Shown here one piece after another: positions 1 through 6,123 of a stretch of DNA of 8,245 nucleotides (position 1 is the first letter of the stretch; every line of letters begins with the position of its first letter). The stretch spans positions 1 through 8,245 of the forward strand of contig JAKBKR010000074.1 of NCBI GenBank assembly GCA_021832495.1. The letters run 5' to 3'. Source of the stretch: a bacterium (lineage in GTDB: Archaea > Thermoplasmatota > Thermoplasmata > Lutacidiplasmatales > UBA184). The notes beneath the pieces are model-generated. The model did not search any database, was not told where the DNA came from, and worked only from the letters and a program-made list of their open reading frames with translations. A program made the position numbers and the translations under genes.

Positions 1-447
1 GTGGGGACGCGGGTGGAGAAGCTGAAGGGCGGCGCCTGCGACGCCCTCATCCTCGCCGAAGCGGGCCTCGAGCGGCTCGGGCTCGACCCCCCCTTTCGCC
101 GGTTGGCACTCTCCAGCTTTCCACCCGCCCCGGGCCAAGGTATCGTGGCGCTTGTCGCGAGTGAGGAGCGGTTCCCTGACTTCGATCCGATGCGGACTTC
201 CGCACGTGAAGCATGGTGGGAGCTCCTTGCCGAGAGGGCTTTCCTATCTGCGATCGGTGGGGGATGTTCGAAGGCCCTGGGAGGTCACGCCGACTACGCT
301 CGGAAGGCTTTCGTGGCCGCCGAATGGGCCGAGGATGGCTCTAGTCGGCGAAAGATTGGGCTGCACGAACCGGAGTCCGATCCCCAGGTTCTCGGAGAAC
401 GGGCGGCCAACCTCCTCAAAAAAGCCCGGTGGGTGAGGCGTCGATGA
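1..447 (+). CDS. hemC: Hydroxymethylbilane synthase (porphobilinogen deaminase), C-terminal part, cut by window edge
   Basis: This is the C-terminal half of the enzyme that joins four porphobilinogens into hydroxymethylbilane in the cytoplasm. The reading frame is open from base 1. The first codon, GTG, fits the valine of the family's RGNVGTR-type segment, so it is internal and about 150 N-terminal residues lie outside the window. Visible family signatures are the DALILAEAGLERLGL helix (residues 14-28 of the fragment), PPAPGQGI (41-48), AERAFLSAIGGGC (78-89) and the ALGGHA that follows. C89 of the fragment sits where the dipyrromethane cofactor is covalently bound. The third domain is on the short side of the family. 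The stop codon TGA (445-447) overlaps the ATG of hemE by 4 nt, so the two are almost certainly one operon and translationally coupled. Identification is secure. Confidence 0.95.
   Translation: MGTRVEKLKGGACDALILAEAGLERLGLDPPFRRLALSSFPPAPGQGIVALVASEERFPDFDPMRTSAREAWWELLAERAFLSAIGGGCSKALGGHADYARKAFVAAEWAEDGSSRRKIGLHEPESDPQVLGERAANLLKKARWVRRR
432..438 (+). promoter_or_regulatory. Shine-Dalgarno site of hemE
   Basis: GGTGAGG lies 5 nt before the ATG at 444. It is complementary to the usual archaeal 16S rRNA 3' end and decides for ATG 444 over the in-frame GTG at 429, which would lie upstream of this site. Confidence 0.7.
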
Positions 448-1460
448 ACCGGCGCTTCTTGGACGTCCTCTCGGGAGAGGAACCCGATGCTACCCCGATC
501 TGGCTCATGCGCCAGGCGGGCCGATATCTTCCCGGGTACCGAAAGCTGCGGGAGACCCATGATATTCTCGAACTGGCCAAGGACCCGGACCTCGCTGCGC
601 AGGTGGCCGAGGAGCCCCTGACGCTTTTCGATCTCGACGCGGCGATCGTCTTTGCGGACATCATCCATCCGCTCGAGGGCCTTGGCGTGGAGGTGCGGTT
701 GGATGCGGGACAGGGCCCTCGCATCGAGAACCCCGTGCGCGGTCTGACGGACCTCACCCGCCTTCGCACCCCGCTGGATGCCGAGGGGCAGACGGGATTC
801 GTCGGGCAGACGATCCGGCGCCTGCGGGAGCGGACCGACCGGCCCGTCATCGGGTTCTCCGCATCTCCCTTCACCCTCGCATGCTACCTTGTGCAGGGCC
901 GGCACGAACGCGACTTTCCCGCGATGCGCCGCCTGCTCTCCTCCGACCCGGAGTTCGTCCGGCAGCTCATGATGGTCCTCTCCGCAGCAACCATCGAGTA
1001 CGTGCAGATGCAGGAACGGGCCGGGGCTCACGTGATCCAGATCTTCGACACTTGGGCAGGCATCCTTTCCGCCGACCAGTACGCGACCCAAGTATCGCCC
1101 TATCTCGGAGAGATCCTGACCTCGGTCGATGTCCCCACGATCTACTTCTCCACGGGGTCTTCCCATCTGTTGCCGCTCGAATCCAGCCTGGGAGCCACCG
1201 CGCTCAGCGTGGATTGGCGCGTCCCGCTGGACGAGGTGCACCGGGTGACGGGGGACGGGACCGTGTTGCAGGGGAACCTTGATCCTGCCGCTCTGCTCGG
1301 CACTACGGAATCCTTGGAATCCGCCGCACGGGAAGTGCTCTCTCGGGTCCCCGCCGGCGCAGGGCACATTTTCAACCTTGGGCACGGGGTGCTGCCAGAG
1401 ACCGATCCGCAACAAGTGAAGCGTTTGGTGGATCTCGTGCACGCCGCCTCACGCGAGTAG
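444..1460 (+). CDS. hemE: Uroporphyrinogen decarboxylase
   Basis: The enzyme removes four carboxyl groups from uroporphyrinogen III to give coproporphyrinogen III. The protein has 338 aa, close to the family's usual length of about 340-360. Hallmarks in order are RQAGRYLP (23-30), ADIIHPLEGLGVEV around the catalytic Asp72, GFSASPFTLACYLVQG (137-152) with the active-site tyrosine Y148, QIFDTWAG (199-206) and FNLGHGVLPETDP (310-322) with the conserved H314. All expected substrate-pocket residues that I can place are present, so it should be active. It starts with ATG 444 inside the hemC stop, behind a good Shine-Dalgarno. Many heme-making archaea instead go from siroheme through the Ahb enzymes. 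A hemE directly behind hemC therefore suggests a decarboxylating (proto- or coproporphyrin) branch in this organism. That last point is inference from one gene. Confidence 0.96.
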   Translation: MNRRFLDVLSGEEPDATPIWLMRQAGRYLPGYRKLRETHDILELAKDPDLAAQVAEEPLTLFDLDAAIVFADIIHPLEGLGVEVRLDAGQGPRIENPVRGLTDLTRLRTPLDAEGQTGFVGQTIRRLRERTDRPVIGFSASPFTLACYLVQGRHERDFPAMRRLLSSDPEFVRQLMMVLSAATIEYVQMQERAGAHVIQIFDTWAGILSADQYATQVSPYLGEILTSVDVPTIYFSTGSSHLLPLESSLGATALSVDWRVPLDEVHRVTGDGTVLQGNLDPAALLGTTESLESAAREVLSRVPAGAGHIFNLGHGVLPETDPQQVKRLVDLVHAASRE

Positions 1461-1483
1461 GGCGTCCTTGCCCTCCACCGCCC

Positions 1484-1490
1484 TTTATCT
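1484..1490 (+). promoter_or_regulatory. TATA-like box upstream of the PAC2-family gene
   Basis: TTTATCT is the only AT-rich heptamer in the 56-nt gap between the hemE stop and ATG 1517. Its centre is about 30 nt before that ATG. Archaeal transcription starts about 25-27 nt downstream of the box, so the message would have a leader of only a few nucleotides. No Shine-Dalgarno is seen before the ATG, which agrees. Confidence 0.5.
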
Positions 1491-1516
1491 CTCTCCGTGT
1501 CTTGGTATCGCAAAAG

Positions 1517-2347
1517 ATGAACGACACGGATGACGAGGGGATTCCCGCCGTCGGACCCCAACCCCGGAGTAGCCTTCCCCCTTGGCCCGTGAAGATCGAG
1601 GTGCGGGGAACTTCCGATATGTTGAAGGACTCCATGCTGATCGTGGGGTTCCCGACGCATGGTTTGGTCGGCTCCATCACCACGGCATTCCTCGTGGATG
1701 CTTTGAAGATGGCCCCACTCGCCGAGGTCGACTCCGAGGCGCTTCCGCCCACGGTGACGATGCGGGATGGTCTCGTCGAATCACCGATCCACATCTACGC
1801 AAGCGGGGTCGTCTGCGGCCCGGACAAGAAGTGCAGCCAGCTTCTCGTCGCCGTTTCGGAGATCCAACCGGAACCTGCGCTCCTCAATCCCCTCGGCACG
1901 GCGATCGTGGCTTGGGCTGAGGACCGCGGAGTTCGGATGATCCTCGTGGTCGAGGGGGAACCCACGGAGACCCCTTCCGCACAGGAGCAACTGCAGGTGG
2001 TGGCGATAGCCAACAAGGCGGGAGCGTCCATCCTGAAGTCGAGCGGCTTCCTCCCCGCTTCCGGAATGCTCACCGGCTTTGGCGCGGCGATCCTGCGGGC
2101 AGGGCTCCACCGGGAAATCCCCATCCTCTGCCTGGTGGCCGAGACGACCGAGGGCCACCCCGATGCCCGGGCCGCCGCGAAGATCATCGAGTCCATCCAA
2201 CCCATGGTACCTCAGATATCACTCGACCCAGAACCGCTGCGCCAGCAAGCGCAATTGATCGAAGCCGCCCAGCGCAAGGTGCTACAAGGCCACCGGGACT
2301 CCGTGCGGCGGCTAACCTCCTCCGAACCCGCTGACATGTACCGCTAA
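1517..2347 (+). CDS. PAC2-family proteasome assembly chaperone with C-terminal HbYX tail
   Basis: This 276-aa protein belongs to the PAC2 fold (archaeal PbaA/PbaB, eukaryotic PAC1-PAC2), which helps build the 20S proteasome or binds its alpha ring. The family signature is LIVGFPTHGLVGSITTAFLV (41-60), usually GFPGIGLVGN in archaea, followed by LVVEGEPTETPS (143-154) and the GFLPASGMLTGFGAAIL segment (177-193). The last three residues are M274-Y275-R276, a hydrophobic-Tyr-X tail. Such tails dock in the pockets of the proteasome alpha ring in PAN, Rpt subunits and archaeal chaperones. Residues 234-276 are charged and probably helical, a plausible flexible arm presenting the tail. I chose ATG 1517 because the TATA box fits it; TTG 1502 would add five residues and lie near or upstream of the predicted transcript start. 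The first 25 residues are poorly conserved in type. Which PAC2 subgroup it belongs to cannot be told by eye. Confidence 0.88.
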   Translation: MNDTDDEGIPAVGPQPRSSLPPWPVKIEVRGTSDMLKDSMLIVGFPTHGLVGSITTAFLVDALKMAPLAEVDSEALPPTVTMRDGLVESPIHIYASGVVCGPDKKCSQLLVAVSEIQPEPALLNPLGTAIVAWAEDRGVRMILVVEGEPTETPSAQEQLQVVAIANKAGASILKSSGFLPASGMLTGFGAAILRAGLHREIPILCLVAETTEGHPDARAAAKIIESIQPMVPQISLDPEPLRQQAQLIEAAQRKVLQGHRDSVRRLTSSEPADMYR

Positions 2348-2488
2348 AGCGCTCTCGGGCCACGGACCGGGCTACTGCTCACTCCCCCTCGATCCGTGTA
2401 CCGGTTGAAGAATCTAGTGCCCTTCCATCATATCGGCAGGCCTTTGCCCCAGCCTGCCATAGCTCGAAACCCCTATGAATGGGCCAAC

Positions 2489-2570
2489 CCCGGAGTTGGA
2501 ACGTCGGTTCTGCGCGACCTGGGTGTTCCCCTGGGTGAGGAGCTTATCGCGCGACGTCGGCAACTCCGGG
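2489..2570. repeat. Long nested inverted repeat, possible structured RNA
   Basis: A perfect 10-bp inverted repeat pairs 2489-2498 (CCCGGAGTTG) with 2561-2570 (CAACTCCGGG). Inside it, after a 2/3-nt internal loop, ACGTCG (2501-2506) pairs with CGACGT (2552-2557). Further in, CGCGA (2513-2517) pairs with TCGCG (2547-2551), and CCTGGG...CCC / AGG (2518-2540) can close a small apical hairpin. Together they form one arm of about 82 nt. An ACA lies at 2576-2578, just after the lower stem. The DNA strand carrying any transcript is not known. A structured RNA is possible, but a chance or DNA-level palindrome cannot be excluded. Confidence 0.35.
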
Positions 2571-2581
2571 TCGAGACAGCC

Positions 2582-2623
2582 TCATTCCTTCTTCTTCTTC
2601 TTACAGCCGCAGGTTTCGCACAT
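2582..2623 (-). CDS. Possible 13-aa CxxCxC, poly-lysine microprotein
   Basis: The minus strand encodes MCETCGCKKKKKE followed by TGA. Three cysteines stand at positions 2, 5 and 7 (CxxCxC), then five lysines, all AAG, and a final glutamate. A perfect GGAGGT (2630-2635) ends 6 nt before this ATG, which is ideal spacing. A second ATG at 2627-2629 would add Met-Ser but abuts the Shine-Dalgarno. The frame stays open further upstream, so a longer form is possible. It lies 83 nt after the stop of the Bat-type regulator on the same strand and could be read from that transcript. The cysteine cluster suggests metal or Fe-S binding, and the lysine tail suggests contact with nucleic acid or membrane. 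Both roles are guesses. It is far below the size gene finders report, and the lysine run could be a simple AAG repeat. Confidence 0.4.
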   Translation of the reverse strand: MCETCGCKKKKKE

Positions 2624-2706
2624 GGACATACCTCCATTGGGAGAGGAGCGATAGCCAAGGTATGAGTGACATGGCGAAACGTCTAGACAACCTTGAGTTG
2701 CCCTGA

Positions 2707-3414
2707 TCACGCTCGTGGTTCGAGAATCTTCTTCTCGATCACGGCCAGCGTCACGGATAGGGTCGAGATCGCCACCCCCATCTTCGCAGCGAGCCCGGTG
2801 AGGGAGATCCGGCGCGGGACGTCAAAATACCCCTCGGCCAATGCCCGCCGCAGGACCTCTTCTTGACGTGGGCTCAACAGGGCCGGTTCCCCGGAGGATG
2901 AGCCATGCCGCACTCCCAGTACCTGGACCCGGTCCGTGAGTTTCCCCAATGTGTCGAGGAGTTGGCGAACCTTTCCCTCCGGACCGACCACGTTCCATGT
3001 GGCCAATCCATTCTGGATCGGAAACGGAAAGTGCCGGACGAGCCGGAGCCGTCGGAGTATCGGTATGAACGTGGTGCCGCGGAAGATGACACGGCACGTC
3101 TCCGAGTTCCCGGTCGTGCCTAAGAGCTCCACATCCCGTACGCTCGGCAACCGGCGGATCTCCTCGCTCCATCCGCCTCCTTGAGGTTCCTCCGGAGCAG
3201 AGATACGGACCTCCAACAAGGTCGTTCCCCGTCCCAGTTCAAGGCGGTCGAGCACATCCATCCGAAGCTCGGGATGAGCGAGCGTGAACCGGCTCATCCA
3301 CGACGCGTCGGGCATCGGGACTTGAATCCGGCATGTGAGGATCGAAGGAGGTTCGGGAGGCGTCCGCGTCTGCCTCTTGGGCGATCGAGCGAGTTTCCTC
3401 TTCCGCGCCGTCAT
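2707..3414 (-). CDS. Bat-type (HTH_10) helix-turn-helix transcriptional regulator
   Basis: This 235-aa protein ends in a clear HTH_10 domain, residues 180-231. LSPRQEEVLRRALAEGYFDVPRR is followed by ISLTGLAAKMGVAISTLS, the pattern of archaeal bacterio-opsin activator (Bat) type regulators. The N-terminal 150 or so residues (from TCRIQVP, 27 onward) resemble the sensor-like region found in such proteins, with LDRLELGRGTTLLEVRI at 55-71. No PAS or GAF motif is recognisable, so the signal is unknown. Residues 1-20 are strongly basic. The frame is open upstream to a GTG at 3480, but the TATA-like box at 3449-3456 lies between that codon and ATG 3414, about 12 nt before which transcription should begin; I therefore use 3414. 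The gene is divergent from the DUF488 gene and could control its neighbours, which is an inference from position. Confidence 0.85.
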   Translation of the reverse strand: MTARKRKLARSPKRQTRTPPEPPSILTCRIQVPMPDASWMSRFTLAHPELRMDVLDRLELGRGTTLLEVRISAPEEPQGGGWSEEIRRLPSVRDVELLGTTGNSETCRVIFRGTTFIPILRRLRLVRHFPFPIQNGLATWNVVGPEGKVRQLLDTLGKLTDRVQVLGVRHGSSSGEPALLSPRQEEVLRRALAEGYFDVPRRISLTGLAAKMGVAISTLSVTLAVIEKKILEPRA

Positions 3415-3448
3415 GGGGTCCCGCAGGGCAACGTCGGGAACCCGCACG

Positions 3449-3456
3449 CATTTATG
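3449..3456 (-). promoter_or_regulatory. TATA-like box of the Bat-type regulator gene
   Basis: The minus strand reads CATAAATG here, an AT island in GC-rich surroundings. Transcription would begin near 3426, giving a leader of about 12 nt before ATG 3414. This rules out the upstream GTG at 3480 as start. Confidence 0.5.
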
Positions 3457-3559
3457 AGCCCACGGGACACCCTCCCGCACGCGTCAGTTTGCGCTCCGGC
3501 AATTGAAACGTCTAGGGGAAACACGGAAGCCCGGGAACCTAGTGATACATGCCGGGACC

Positions 3560-4042
3560 ATGCCGGAGAATCATGGCAACGGTACGAGGAGTGCCCCCAA
3601 GATCCGCATAAAGCGTGTCTACGATCCCCCTTCTCCCCAGGATGGGACAAGGGTTCTGATAGACCGCTTGTGGCCACGGGGGATCAACAAGGTGCGCGCG
3701 CGTGTGGACGAGTGGCGCCGGGACCTCGCCCCGAGCGAAGAGCTCCGGAAATGGTACGGGCACAAGCCCGCGCGGTTCGCTCGCTTCCGCGCCCGATACC
3801 GGGGTGAACTCCTGCAGCATACCGAGGCGATCGCCGAGCTCATTGTGAAGGCGGAAGTTGGGACCCTGACGCTCGTGTTCGCTGCCCAGGATACCGATCG
3901 GTGCAATGCCAGCGTGCTGAAGGAACTGCTCGAGGAAAATCTGGAGCTGATACCGTATCGCGATAGAGGGAGGATCACAGGCCCCAAGGCCAGACACCGT
4001 GACCGCGGGTCAAGGCGTATTCCCTCTCTACCGCCGCCTTGA
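3560..4042 (+). CDS. DUF488 (YeaO-like) family protein
   Basis: This 160-aa protein matches the DUF488 family, whose biochemical role is not established. Signatures are IRIKRVYDPPSPQDGTRVLIDRLWPRG (15-41), DLAPSEELRKWYGHKPARFARFRARY (55-80) and TLVFAAQDTDRCNASVLKELLEE (104-126). Family members usually end about there, at roughly 115-125 residues. The last 33 residues here are basic, proline-ended and unlike the family. That tail runs antisense through the 3' end of the flavoprotein gene, with a 68-nt convergent overlap, so it may be a loss-of-stop extension. ATG 3560 is the first ATG in frame; an in-frame TTG at 3503 would add 19 residues of low family resemblance. No convincing Shine-Dalgarno or TATA box is seen. 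The gene faces away from the Bat-type regulator across a 145-nt gap. Confidence 0.85.
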   Translation: MPENHGNGTRSAPKIRIKRVYDPPSPQDGTRVLIDRLWPRGINKVRARVDEWRRDLAPSEELRKWYGHKPARFARFRARYRGELLQHTEAIAELIVKAEVGTLTLVFAAQDTDRCNASVLKELLEENLELIPYRDRGRITGPKARHRDRGSRRIPSLPPP

Positions 4043-5195
4043 GCAGATGGGCTGGCGTCCCCCATATCGGGATGCGGTGCACCACACCGACTGCGCTCTT
4101 CTCACCGACGGAGACCAAGGTGGAGGTCTCCCGGTAGTGGAAAGGCACCAGCGGGTGGCCTTTCAGACGGGCCACGATGTTACGGGCCGCGTACGGGGCT
4201 TCCGCGAGGGCGGCCTGCGCGGTTGCAGGGACCGGGATGCCGGAGACGGGATCCTCGAGTTCGATAACATCACCGACCCCGAATACGCCGGGCCATCCCG
4301 GGAGTTCCAGAGTGGCTTCGACTCGCAACCGGCCCCCGTGACCGTGGGGTATCGGGAGGTTCCGTAGGACCGGAGGAGCCTCGATCCCTGCACACCAGAT
4401 GCACACATCGAAGGGGAGGACAGTACCATCTTCGAGTGTAAGTTCATGGGGAGCGACGGAACGTACGTTGCGATCCTCCACCAACCGGACCCCTTCTTTC
4501 ATCAGGAGTGTGCGGGCACGCCGGATGGATGTCTCATCCAAGCCCATCAGGAAGGGGACCGATCCGGTGACGAGGTCTACCGAGGGTCGCGGAGCATCCG
4601 CGGGGGTTCCCGTGGACCAGTGGGCGTCCGCGATCTCCGAGGCGACCTCGGTCCCAGTCGAACCACCGCCCACCACGACGATGTGAGGGCTCCGTGGGGA
4701 AGGTCCGGATGCGAGCTCCTTCACGTACTGTTGGATCGACTGGGCGGCCTGCATGGCATCCTTGAGGGAGTAGACCTTGCACGTGTACTGTTCGGCCCCG
4801 GGAATGTGGTAGTAGGCCGGCACACTGCCGAGGGCGATGGCAAGGGCGGAGTACGATAGGCTACGAGGGCCTGCCTGAACGGTACGGGAATCGAGATCGA
4901 TCGACTCAACGGTCCCCTCGAAGAACTCTGTCGAGGGGCTCATGCTTCCCAGAGCGGTACGGACCGGGATGGACCAACGGTTCACACCCTGACGCCCCCG
5001 CACCATCTGATCGAGCTTGAAGAGCTCGTTGCGGAAGACATGTTCGGGAAGGCGGTCGATGATCGTCACCCGGGTCCGTTGTCGGGTTAGATGGGATATC
5101 CATCGGGCGACGGAAATCCCCGCATACCCTGCCCCCAGCACCAGCACCGGGTCTGGATCTTGCCCGCCTTGACCCTTGGATCGTGGAATTTCCAT
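3975..5195 (-). CDS. Type II NADH dehydrogenase-like FAD/NAD(P)-binding oxidoreductase
   Basis: This 406-aa, two-dinucleotide-fold flavoprotein belongs to the pyridine nucleotide-disulfide oxidoreductase group and is closest in layout to NDH-2 enzymes, which pass electrons from NADH through FAD to quinone at the inner face of the membrane. VLVLGAGYAGISVAR (17-31) binds FAD ADP, HIVVVGGGSTGTEVASE (171-187) binds NAD(P)H, and GVFGVGDVIELED (303-315) is the second FAD contact. AQAALAEAPYAARNI (326-340) sits where NDH-2 has its AQxAxQQ quinone-site motif, but the glutamines are replaced. The C-terminus (WGTPAHLLKAAVEREY) resembles the NDH-2 ending without an obvious long membrane anchor. ATG 5195 follows GGGAGGGGT, a strong Shine-Dalgarno about 3 nt away, and lies 38 nt after the hemerythrin-like gene, so they are probably cotranscribed. 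A sulfide:quinone reductase is less likely because its redox cysteines are not evident. Confidence 0.85.
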   Translation of the reverse strand: MEIPRSKGQGGQDPDPVLVLGAGYAGISVARWISHLTRQRTRVTIIDRLPEHVFRNELFKLDQMVRGRQGVNRWSIPVRTALGSMSPSTEFFEGTVESIDLDSRTVQAGPRSLSYSALAIALGSVPAYYHIPGAEQYTCKVYSLKDAMQAAQSIQQYVKELASGPSPRSPHIVVVGGGSTGTEVASEIADAHWSTGTPADAPRPSVDLVTGSVPFLMGLDETSIRRARTLLMKEGVRLVEDRNVRSVAPHELTLEDGTVLPFDVCIWCAGIEAPPVLRNLPIPHGHGGRLRVEATLELPGWPGVFGVGDVIELEDPVSGIPVPATAQAALAEAPYAARNIVARLKGHPLVPFHYRETSTLVSVGEKSAVGVVHRIPIWGTPAHLLKAAVEREYALTRGHGVWPWGL

Positions 5196-5233
5196 ACCCC
5201 TCCCTCAGGTGGTGCTCAAGGCAGTACCGCACT

Positions 5234-6073
5234 TCAACTCACTCTGCCGCCATCATCCGCCCAAGCGTCCAACAAGGAGGCCGGGACACCCATCGATGTC
5301 GCATCTTCGCTTCCCGCCTCCGCTCGGTGACGGGGGCAGTAATAGTCCACTTGCAGGTGGATCAAACCTTCGTGATCCGAGCCGGGCTTACGGGAGCGCA
5401 TGCTCCATCCCCCATCCGGTGCAAGCAGAGCTAGGCGCCCCCCGCGGCCGGGAACCACTTCTCCGGTAGCGGTCTCCAGGCATCCTGGTGTGGCACAATG
5501 TACCATGATCGAGGTGCGAGCTTGACCGGCAGCTGCGGCCAAGTACCGGTGGATGTGCTGCTCGAGGTCCACCAAGGTTGCCTGGGAACTTGTGAACTGC
5601 GCGGCGACCCGTTGCGAGGTGTCCTCCGGAAGCGCGGTGATGAGACAGGAGAGCGGGTAGTCTCGCTCGAAGGTGAGCATTGCATAGGCCCGGTTGGCAA
5701 TGGTGTCCAAACCTTCAGCGATCCGCGCCCGGTCCCCATCGCTCCAGCCCGCCGAGTCGGCGAGGGATGACCGGAACTCGCCGATCTGGTGGAGAAGGCT
5801 GGCATGCTCTTCGATCAGATGGTCGAGGTGGGGATGGCACGTCTCCATGGCCACGGGGCGTGCCGCGGGCTCGAGCTCGTGGTCGAAGCGGGCGGAGTGG
5901 AGGGTCAGATACTGCTCGAGCAGTCGGAGGCCTTCCGAGACCTCCCCCGGGAACACTTCCTTCCCGGACTTGATCAGCTCGGACAGTTCCAGTAGCCGTT
6001 CCAGCAGCCCCTGGGTCGTGTCGTTCTCTCGCTGTAGCTCTTCCAATGGTTCATCGTTTGGTTCTTCGGACAT
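5234..6073 (-). CDS. Hemerythrin-like protein fused to a C-terminal Cys/His domain
   Basis: This 279-aa protein has two parts. Residues 10-183 form a helical domain aligning end to end with the upstream hemerythrin-like protein. ELQRENDTTQGLL matches ELRREHDFAQPLL, LLEQYLTLHSARFDHELEPA matches LLDVYLHRVHVHQEDREVFPEA, EEHASLLHQ (88-96) matches EAHGEMQER, and LTFERDYPLSCL matches LLLERDRRMLSW. Here the first histidine is replaced by N17 and the helix-4 histidine is missing, so a normal di-iron centre is doubtful. Residues 190-253 form an extra domain with C193-x4-C198 and C246-x2-H249, probably a zinc site. ATG 6073 is chosen because AGGAG (6083-6087) lies 9 nt before it; ATG 6082 abuts that site. 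The frame is open further up to 6232, but that would overlap the upstream gene. Function is unknown; O2, NO or redox sensing is an inference. Confidence 0.72.
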   Translation of the reverse strand: MSEEPNDEPLEELQRENDTTQGLLERLLELSELIKSGKEVFPGEVSEGLRLLEQYLTLHSARFDHELEPAARPVAMETCHPHLDHLIEEHASLLHQIGEFRSSLADSAGWSDGDRARIAEGLDTIANRAYAMLTFERDYPLSCLITALPEDTSQRVAAQFTSSQATLVDLEQHIHRYLAAAAGQARTSIMVHCATPGCLETATGEVVPGRGGRLALLAPDGGWSMRSRKPGSDHEGLIHLQVDYYCPRHRAEAGSEDATSMGVPASLLDAWADDGGRVS

Positions 6074-6082
6074 TGTTATCAT

Positions 6083-6087
6083 CTCCT
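6083..6087 (-). promoter_or_regulatory. Shine-Dalgarno site deciding the start of the fused hemerythrin-like gene
   Basis: The minus strand reads AGGAG 9 nt before ATG 6073 and directly against ATG 6082. This favours the inner ATG and excludes the long upstream extension of the frame. Confidence 0.6.
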
Positions 6088-6123
6088 GACTTGGAATGCG
6101 GATCCGCCGGGGTGTTCCTCGGC

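Larger units (their letters stand above)
2348..2706. other. 359-nt stretch without a recognised gene
   Basis: The stretch lies between the ends of two convergent genes. It holds a nested hairpin (2489-2570) and a possible minus-strand microprotein (2582-2623), both listed separately. It also has a pyrimidine-rich plus-strand run (2585-2602) made of CTT triplets, which is the complement of the microprotein's lysine codons and could also serve as a weak transcription stop for the plus-strand gene. The perfect palindrome GTCTAGAC lies at 2681-2688. No tRNA, insertion sequence or CRISPR unit is visible. Confidence 0.6.

Noticed and set aside
294..1442. Long minus-strand open frame (382 codons) opposite hemE
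   Set aside because: It is antisense to a hemE with all family motifs and shows no recognisable domain. Long antisense frames are usual in GC-rich DNA.
2475..2580. tRNA-like appearance of the hairpin region
   Set aside because: No cloverleaf with T-loop GGTTCRA and matching acceptor stem can be drawn; the paired arms stack into one hairpin instead.
2396..2665. Plus-strand open frame of 89 codons starting with GTG
   Set aside because: There is no Shine-Dalgarno, TATA box or family resemblance. Its leucine run is only the complement of the AAG repeat on the other strand.
3181..3807. Plus-strand open frame of 208 codons
   Set aside because: It overlaps both the regulator gene on the other strand and the DUF488 gene in another frame, and is rich in Arg and Pro without domains.
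3956..3965. Perfect palindrome TATCGCGATA just after the flavoprotein stop
   Set aside because: It is inside the DUF488 tail and only 10 nt long. No T-run follows on either strand, so I do not call it a terminator or operator.
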